A DNA stretch of 64,000 nt from an uncultured Chitinophaga sp. Its GTDB lineage: Bacteria > Bacteroidota > Bacteroidia > Chitinophagales > Chitinophagaceae. The stretch lies in NCBI RefSeq assembly GCF_946479755.1, contig NZ_CAMLHC010000006.1:62001-126000 (forward strand), in the 5' to 3' direction. The position numbers and the translations under genes were made by a program. Each line of letters starts with the position of its first letter. The first letter of the stretch is position 1. Under the pieces are notes generated by a model. That model was not told the origin of the DNA, searched no databases, and saw only the letters and a list, made by a program, of their open reading frames with translations. Shown here piece after piece: positions 58,778 to 64,000 of the stretch.

Positions 58778-59893
58778 ATGCTTTTTTCAAATCATACCAT
58801 AGGAAACATAGTACTTCACAACCGGATTGTAATGCCTCCCATGACCCGTTCCCGGGCGGGCGCCAACGATGTGGCCACCGGTGAGATGGCGGAATATTAC
58901 GCACAGCGTGCCACTGCAGGGCTGATTATTACCGAAGGCACACAGATCAGTCGTCAGGGCCAGGGTTACGCCTGGACACCGGGCATCTATTCCCCCGCAC
59001 AGGTGGAAGGCTGGAAAAAGGTGACCGACGCGGTGCATCGCGAAGGTGGGAAGATATTTGCCCAGTTATGGCATGTGGGCCGTGTATCACACGTGTCCCT
59101 GCAGCCGGGAGGCGCAGCTCCGGTGGCTCCATCTGCTATCCTGGCGGAAGGTGTAAAAGTAGTGATTGACGCTACCGGCAAAGGCCCGACCGGTGGTGGT
59201 ATCCGCAAGGAACAACACTCCATGCCCCGTGAGCTGACCATCCCGGAAATAGCCGCTATTATCGAAGACTATGCAGCGGCTGCAAAAAATGCCATCGCGG
59301 CCGGATTTGACGGCGTGGAACTGCATGGCGCCAACGGATACCTGATAGAGCAGTTTATTGACTCACAAACCAACCGCCGTACCGACAAATATGGTGGTAG
59401 CCTTGAAAACCGGCTGCGTTTCCTGAAGGAAGTAGCAACGGCCGTTGCCAATGCTATCGGTAAAGAAAGAGTGGGCGTGCGCCAGGCGCCGCTGACAACG
59501 TTGATGGGCGCGCAGGACGATCATCCGGAGGAGACGTATATCGCCGCAGCACGGCTGCTGAACGAAGTAGGCGTGGCTTATATACACATCGCGGAAGCCG
59601 ACTGGGACGATGCGCCGGTGATGGCCCCGGCTTTCAAGAAAGCCTATCGTGAAGCGTTTAAAGGTACCCTCATTTATTCCGGTAAATACAACAAAGCCAG
59701 GGCGGAAGAAGCGCTGGAGAAAGGCTGGGCTGACCTGGTGGGTTTTGGCCGTCCTTTTATCGCCAATCCCGATCTGCCTTACCGGCTGGAACATGATCTG
59801 CCGCTGAACATACCGGATGTTTCCACTTTCTTCGGAGGTACCGGCAAAGGCTATACGGACTATGCCCGCTATCAGCAACCTGTAAATGTTTAA
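58778..59893 (+). CDS. Old Yellow Enzyme family alkene reductase (NADH:flavin oxidoreductase)
   Basis: 371-residue FMN TIM-barrel reductase that reduces activated C=C bonds of enones and related electrophiles. Motifs: PPMTRSRA near the N-terminus, TEGTQISRQGQGY, the substrate-binding HGANGYL (His and Asn pair) followed by the catalytic-tyrosine region LIEQFIDSQTNRRTDKYGGSLENR, and GRPFIANPDLP at the phosphate site, as in NemA and YqjM-related enzymes. Paired with a divergent LysR regulator and closed by a terminator. Confidence 0.94.
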   Translation: MLFSNHTIGNIVLHNRIVMPPMTRSRAGANDVATGEMAEYYAQRATAGLIITEGTQISRQGQGYAWTPGIYSPAQVEGWKKVTDAVHREGGKIFAQLWHVGRVSHVSLQPGGAAPVAPSAILAEGVKVVIDATGKGPTGGGIRKEQHSMPRELTIPEIAAIIEDYAAAAKNAIAAGFDGVELHGANGYLIEQFIDSQTNRRTDKYGGSLENRLRFLKEVATAVANAIGKERVGVRQAPLTTLMGAQDDHPEETYIAAARLLNEVGVAYIHIAEADWDDAPVMAPAFKKAYREAFKGTLIYSGKYNKARAEEALEKGWADLVGFGRPFIANPDLPYRLEHDLPLNIPDVSTFFGGTGKGYTDYARYQQPVNV

Positions 59894-59909
59894 GCCATAA
59901 AATAACTCA

Positions 59910-59937
59910 GGCTGGATATCCTTATCCAGCCTTTTTT
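59910..59937 (+). terminator. Terminator after the Old Yellow Enzyme gene
   Basis: GGCTGGATA / TATCCAGCC perfect 9-bp stem (59910-59918 with 59923-59931) followed by six T. Confidence 0.88.
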
Positions 59938-59959
59938 ATGATACGCGCCGCCGGAAAAT

Positions 59960-60727
59960 TTATAATGGAAAATATGGCATGGCATTGAGCAGAATATACT
60001 GCCGTTGTTGTCCGCTGAAATGTTGTTCGCCGGCGCTTAGCAGTACCGGTCGTGTTACCAGCAGGGCATCACTGATAACGACTCCCTGGCGGAAGGTGGT
60101 GTAGCCTGTCCAGTGGGAGGTGCCCGGTTTTACACCTACCCGCAGCTTTTTGCCTTCTGTGGTGGTGATATCCATCTGTTGGGCATCGTTGTCATAAAAT
60201 CCCTCACTAAAGCCTTCTCGCTTCAGGGTAACGGTCTGATGGCGCTGGTCCAGCGCTACTACCGTGACGGTTTGGGTACCCGGACCGCCCAGTTCCCACG
60301 GTACGCTGATGGTGTGTTTCCAGCTATCGCCCTCGCGTAGTTGTGCCGGCGCCTGACCCCATATCAGCGCGTTGTACAGCAGTCCGCTGGCGCTGGTATT
60401 GGCGTATGGCTTGTCCTGCCAGCTATTATTGCCATCCAACCCTATGACGGCAGCAGCGCTGGCTTTCGGGCGGCCATCGTACAGATCGGTTTCCGTAAAA
60501 ACGGGCCGGGTGGGATGGTTGTCGGTCACCTGGTAGGTACTGCTGCCGCTGATACGAAGCACCAGCGGCGCGAATCCGTCGCCGGTCATAGCTATCGTGC
60601 GGGAGTACATATTAGCCAGGGTGTCACCCTTAGAGAGGCTGGGGGAAAGAAAGGAAGAGGTGGTTTGACTGTAGGCTTGCCAGGGTGAAAGTCCCATTAT
60701 CATCAAAAAAAATAATAGCGGTTTCAT
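59960..60727 (-). CDS. Unrecognised secreted protein
   Basis: 255 residues with a signal peptide (about 1-20, cleavage after YSQ). The remainder is beta-rich with no cysteines in the mature part and no catalytic motif that I can see. Segments such as REGDSWKHTISVPWELGGPGTQTVTVVALDQ suggest a DUF3108-like beta structure, but I cannot confirm a family. Convergent with the Old Yellow Enzyme gene and divergent from the DUF5686 gene. Confidence 0.72.
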   Translation of the reverse strand: MKPLLFFLMIMGLSPWQAYSQTTSSFLSPSLSKGDTLANMYSRTIAMTGDGFAPLVLRISGSSTYQVTDNHPTRPVFTETDLYDGRPKASAAAVIGLDGNNSWQDKPYANTSASGLLYNALIWGQAPAQLREGDSWKHTISVPWELGGPGTQTVTVVALDQRHQTVTLKREGFSEGFYDNDAQQMDITTTEGKKLRVGVKPGTSHWTGYTTFRQGVVISDALLVTRPVLLSAGEQHFSGQQRQYILLNAMPYFPL

Positions 60728-60897
60728 ATTTGTTTTTTTGTGTACTAAAGTTGGTTATAAGGGTGTTGTGATAAAAATCAATTAAACAGTTGCAGTCACC
60801 TTTTCAATGACCGGGGTCGTCTTTTCAATATTTCTTTGGGGGAGATGGGGGGTGGCATGATATTTATCGTCTTATTAGTACTACAACTGTTGTATTG

Positions 60898-63408
60898 ATG
60901 CCGCAAACCTTCGTCTGTATTTGCAAGGGATGGGTCGTGTTATTTTGGTTGCTATTGTCCGCAAATGAGGTTTGGGCACAGCATTCCGCCACAACGGGCG
61001 GGAAGGTGGTGAACAAATTTACCGAAGAGCCGTTACCATTCGCTACTGTTTACTGGAAAGCCGCCGGTTACGGCGTGATGACGGATAGTGCCGGTCATTT
61101 TAAGCTGGCGCGCAGCTCCCGCCGGGAAGACACGCTGGTTGTGCGTTATGTGGGATATGATCAGAAGATGATCCCGCTGACGGCTACCGATGTTCCGTCG
61201 TTGCTGGTACAGATGGAAGCTACCATGAAAGTTGGCGTGGAGGTAAAAGCCAAAATGGACAGGGGACTGGTATGGTGGCGGCAGATAGTGGCCCGCAAAG
61301 CGGTCAATGCGCCCGGGCACTACGATAATTATTATGCTGAACTGTATAACAAACTGGAGATCGATATTTCCAATATCGACAAGCGGCGCTGGGAAAAGTC
61401 GCGTTTCATGAAACCCTATACATTCGTTACGCAACGGATAGACTCCACTTCTGAACAAAGTCCTTTTCTTCCGGTTTTCCTGAGCGAATCTGTTTCCGAT
61501 TATTATGTGTCTGCCAGCCCGTCCCGGGTAAGGGAAGAGATCCGTGCCCTGAACAGCAGCGGTGTTAAAAATGAGTCTGTACTGGAATATATGGGAGGCA
61601 TCAACCAGAAAATCAATACCTATCAAAACTCCATGCTTGTTTTCGGACGTGAGTTTATCAGTCCGCTCAGCAGCATGGGGGATCGCTACTATCACTACAA
61701 AGGGCTGGATACCGTTACCCGCAACGGAGAGCAATTTTATCACCTGGCATTTACTCCCCGCCGCGAAGGGGAAAACCTGTTTGCCGGTGATTGCTGGATA
61801 CAGGCCTCTACCTGGGCGATACAGAAGATCAGTTTATCGGTGGCCGGTGCGGTGAATATCAATTTTGTAAAGCGGCTGGATATCATCCAGGAGTTTACGC
61901 AGCAACGTGAGAAAGAATGGGTAGTGACGAAAGACCGTTTTGTGGTGGAGCTGGCACCGTTAGGGAAATCCAGGACGACCTTCATCGGCCGCAAGACTAC
62001 ATTGTACAGTAATATTGCTACCAACCAGGATTTTATCACTACGAAACTTAGCAGCAACCGCAGGAATGAGGAGGTGGCGGTTGCGGACAGCGCTGCTACC
62101 GGCGGTAAGGTATATCTGGAACAGCACCGGCCGGAGACATTGACCCGCAATGAAAAGCATGCTATAACGCTGGTGGATACACTAAAATCGATGCCTTCGT
62201 TCAGACGGCTGAGCAATACTATTACTTTCCTGGTGGATGGTCATATCAAACTGGGTAAAGTGGAGATAGGGCCGTGGTATAAATGGGTGAGCCGCAACCG
62301 GGTGGAGGGTGCGAGGCTGCGGTTTGACCTGGGCACTACCGCTGAATTCAGCCGCAACTGGCGGTTGAACGGTTATCTGGCCTATGGCATGAAAGACCAG
62401 TCGCTGAAAGGGAAGATGGCCGTATCTTATACCTGGCCTAAAGACAATGGCTGGCAGGTGTTTGCTTCCTACAAGGATGACCTGGATAATAATCAGCGTG
62501 GATTTAACGGAGATGAAGTATCGCTGGACAACATTTTTGGACAGCTGGTGCGCCGTCGCGGTATTCCGCAGAAGTTCATCCGCGAGTCAGATATGCGGGT
62601 ATCTGTTCTCAGGCAGTTTCCGCAGGAGTTTTCATTGCAGGGCACCGTTTCCCGTACCTGTTACACCACTTTCGAACCGTTGCCTCCGCATAAAATTTTC
62701 TTAGCAACAGAACATGAAAAGGTTGTCAATACCGAACTGCAGCTGAAATTCAGGTATGCGCCGGGAGAGAAAGAAGTACGTACCTTCCGTAAAACGAGGC
62801 GGGTGCGCAGTAACCTGCCGGTGGCGGAAGTGGGTTATTCGCTCGCCGGCGCCGGTATACTGGATAGCAAATACCAGTATCATAAAATAAATATGAGTGT
62901 CCGGCAGCAATTCAATTTAACAGGCTGGGGGCGTATCAATTACATGGTATATGCCGGGCAGATCTTTGCCGACAAGCTGCCGTTTATGTTGTTACAGATA
63001 CATCCCGGAAACGAAACGTATTATTATAACAAAGAGGCTTTCAGCCTGATGAACAAGTATGAGTTTTTCAGCGACCGTTATGCGGGGATCAATGTTGAGC
63101 ATAATTTTAACGGCAAGTTGCTGAACCTGCTGCCCTTTATGCGCAGGACGGGCGTGCGACAGTTCTGGAATGTGAAGTCGGTGATCGGCGATTTATCATA
63201 TCGAAACCGTGTATATAACCAGATGGAGTTTGGCCGCTATGGTATGCGGTCGTTGAGAGGAAATATTTATACCGAAGTAGGTACCGGCTTTGATAATATC
63301 TTCCGTTTCTTCAGGGTAGATGCCGTATGGCGGTTTTATCCGCAACAGTCGCCGGTGTCGCATACGAGTGATTTTGGCGTGTTCGGTAGTTTCAGGTTGC
63401 AGTTTTAG
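60898..63408 (+). CDS. DUF5686-family outer-membrane protein with carboxypeptidase-like regulatory domain
   Basis: About 836 residues. Signal peptide (about 1-28), an N-terminal carboxypeptidase-D-like Ig domain (about 32-110, KVVNKFTEEPLPFATVYWKAAGYGVMTDSAGHF), then the DUF5686 region and a C-terminal beta-barrel ending in FGVFGSFRLQF with a terminal aromatic residue. Common in Bacteroidota; the function is not established, and TonB-like transport or surface assembly has been suggested by architecture only. I chose ATG 60898; a TTG immediately before it is in frame. Confidence 0.85.
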   Translation: MPQTFVCICKGWVVLFWLLLSANEVWAQHSATTGGKVVNKFTEEPLPFATVYWKAAGYGVMTDSAGHFKLARSSRREDTLVVRYVGYDQKMIPLTATDVPSLLVQMEATMKVGVEVKAKMDRGLVWWRQIVARKAVNAPGHYDNYYAELYNKLEIDISNIDKRRWEKSRFMKPYTFVTQRIDSTSEQSPFLPVFLSESVSDYYVSASPSRVREEIRALNSSGVKNESVLEYMGGINQKINTYQNSMLVFGREFISPLSSMGDRYYHYKGLDTVTRNGEQFYHLAFTPRREGENLFAGDCWIQASTWAIQKISLSVAGAVNINFVKRLDIIQEFTQQREKEWVVTKDRFVVELAPLGKSRTTFIGRKTTLYSNIATNQDFITTKLSSNRRNEEVAVADSAATGGKVYLEQHRPETLTRNEKHAITLVDTLKSMPSFRRLSNTITFLVDGHIKLGKVEIGPWYKWVSRNRVEGARLRFDLGTTAEFSRNWRLNGYLAYGMKDQSLKGKMAVSYTWPKDNGWQVFASYKDDLDNNQRGFNGDEVSLDNIFGQLVRRRGIPQKFIRESDMRVSVLRQFPQEFSLQGTVSRTCYTTFEPLPPHKIFLATEHEKVVNTELQLKFRYAPGEKEVRTFRKTRRVRSNLPVAEVGYSLAGAGILDSKYQYHKINMSVRQQFNLTGWGRINYMVYAGQIFADKLPFMLLQIHPGNETYYYNKEAFSLMNKYEFFSDRYAGINVEHNFNGKLLNLLPFMRRTGVRQFWNVKSVIGDLSYRNRVYNQMEFGRYGMRSLRGNIYTEVGTGFDNIFRFFRVDAVWRFYPQQSPVSHTSDFGVFGSFRLQF

Positions 63409-63429
63409 TAAGGGGTGCTGATTATTTTT

Positions 63430-63460
63430 TTTGGAGGGGAAATGGAAAAATTTATATTTG
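63430..63460 (+). promoter_or_regulatory. Perfect consensus promoter of the right-edge gene pair
   Basis: TTTG (63430-63433), exactly 19 bp, TATATTTG (63453-63460): both elements match the Bacteroidota sigma consensus without mismatch. Start near 63467 leaves a short leader before the ATG at 63480. Confidence 0.8.
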
Positions 63461-63479
63461 CTGCTACAACCATTATACT

Positions 63480-63713
63480 ATGACCGAAGCAGAGTTTAAA
63501 GCGTTGATGGAATTGTCGGAAAGGCAGCGTTATGAAGACCTCACTCCTGAAGCTGCGCTCCGTTCATTCGTTGGAGCCGGTATTCTTGATTGGAATGGTA
63601 ATTTCAGAGAGCCGTATAAGGAGTTAGAAGGTTATTTTACCGAGATGACCCGCAAAAGAAGAGCTGATTCAAAGGAGAACGTTGATCCTGAAGAGAATGT
63701 TGACCCCCAATAA
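63480..63713 (+). CDS. Small acidic protein, candidate antitoxin
   Basis: 77 residues; not a family I can name with certainty. A helical N-terminal half (MTEAEFKALMELSERQRYE) and a charged, disordered C-terminal tail with a short repeated ENVDPE/ENVDPQ motif. It lies 9 bp before a gene for an ADP-ribosyltransferase-like protein and shares its strong promoter. That gene order, small acidic protein first, fits a type II antitoxin. The function is inferred from context only. Confidence 0.6.
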   Translation: MTEAEFKALMELSERQRYEDLTPEAALRSFVGAGILDWNGNFREPYKELEGYFTEMTRKRRADSKENVDPEENVDPQ

Positions 63714-63722
63714 TCAATAACT

Positions 63723-64000
63723 ATGTACGATGTTAAACCCAACCTTGTCATCGGTTTCCATGGGTGCGAAGCCGAGGTGAGAGACATGCTTTTATCTAAT
63801 CCGGATGAATTTAAAATGAGCCAGAAACCATTTGACTGGCTGGGAAATGGATTCTATTTCTGGGAGAATAATTATTATCGGGCGCTGGAATGGGCGCGTG
63901 ATAAGCAAAAGCGAGGCGTAATCAGGGAACCTGCTGTTGTCGGAGCGGTATTACACCTCGGGTATTGTTGTGACTTCATGGAAACAGAGTATCTTCGGTT
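63723..64000 (+). CDS. ADP-ribosyltransferase-like protein, candidate toxin, cut by the right edge
   Basis: The frame is open from ATG 63723 to the window end (92 codons). The start VIGFHGCEAEVRDML and the later FDWLGNGFYFWENNYYRALEWARD match the layout of DUF3990-like and related ADP-ribosyltransferase folds: an initial HG motif on the first strand, then a GxGxYF strand followed by an AxxWA helix. These are found as toxins paired with small upstream antitoxins. The catalytic C-terminal part lies outside the window, so the assignment is tentative. Confidence 0.6.
   Translation, partial: MYDVKPNLVIGFHGCEAEVRDMLLSNPDEFKMSQKPFDWLGNGFYFWENNYYRALEWARDKQKRGVIREPAVVGAVLHLGYCCDFMETEYLR

Noticed and set aside
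1..64000. CRISPR arrays, insertion sequences, prophage genes or a replication origin
   Set aside because: No regular short repeat-spacer array, transposase, integrase or phage structural gene was seen in either strand. The only strong repeats are the kduI leader duplication, the Y RNA array and the 30-bp inverted repeat.

Overview
This window looks like a chromosomal segment of a Bacteroidota bacterium, most likely a Chitinophaga-like member of the Chitinophagaceae. The reasons are three SusC/SusD outer-membrane glycan-uptake pairs, a LytS/LytTR-type two-component pair, a large hybrid sensor-regulator next to a glycoside hydrolase locus, a DUF5686 outer-membrane protein, promoters of the form TTTG-N19-TAnnTTTG, and the absence of Shine-Dalgarno sequences. 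The genus is inferred from protein style only.

Positions 1-13900 hold a uronic-acid catabolic locus: a KDPG aldolase (cut by the left edge), a hexuronate transporter, altronate dehydratase, a secreted heparinase II/III-like protein, and a six-gene operon kduI - GH105/DUF4861 - kduD - lacI - GH88 - DUF2264. The lyase and the two unsaturated-uronyl hydrolases would release 4-deoxy-5-keto-uronates. KduI and KduD convert these to KDG, which is also the product of altronate dehydratase, and after phosphorylation KDPG aldolase splits it. An identical perfect 14-bp LacI-type palindrome lies before the transporter gene and inside the kduI promoter, so the encoded LacI protein probably ties the locus together. 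The kduI transcript has a long leader with a 51-nt tandem repeat.

Positions 14000-35190 are mixed: an AT-rich orphan gene, a Pls/PosA-type single-module peptide synthetase with an acetyltransferase partner, an SRPBCC protein, a SusC/SusD pair, an AraC-alkyltransferase fusion, a di-heme cytochrome, an RhlE helicase, a KTSC protein, a GlxA-like regulator, a LytS/LytTR pair, and a tightly packed operon of four unrecognised envelope genes.

Positions 35185-38742 are the most interesting part. A Ro60 orthologue (TROVE plus VWA domains) is followed on the same strand by a compact array of six structured RNAs. Three are Y RNAs of the YrlA type: paired ends, a two-helix stem with compensatory changes, and a circularly permuted tRNA-like module made of T-arm, closed acceptor-like hairpin and D-arm. 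Two are short Y-like RNAs with the same core motif but no tRNA module. The sixth is a 193-nt RNA with genuine tRNA-type acceptor, D- and T-arms and an enlarged insert in place of the anticodon arm. A WYL-domain regulator is divergent from the Ro gene.

Positions 38800-49730 are a GH16 (laminarin-type beta-glucan) utilisation locus, with a divergent membrane-spanning regulator and a clear promoter preceded by four phased direct repeats. Positions 49739-57700 hold a Tat-exported threonine aldolase-like enzyme, a 30-bp perfect inverted repeat, a ROK regulator and a third SusC/SusD pair. Positions 57736-64000 hold a LysR regulator divergent from an Old Yellow Enzyme, two secreted or outer-membrane proteins of unknown role, and a candidate toxin-antitoxin pair cut by the right edge.
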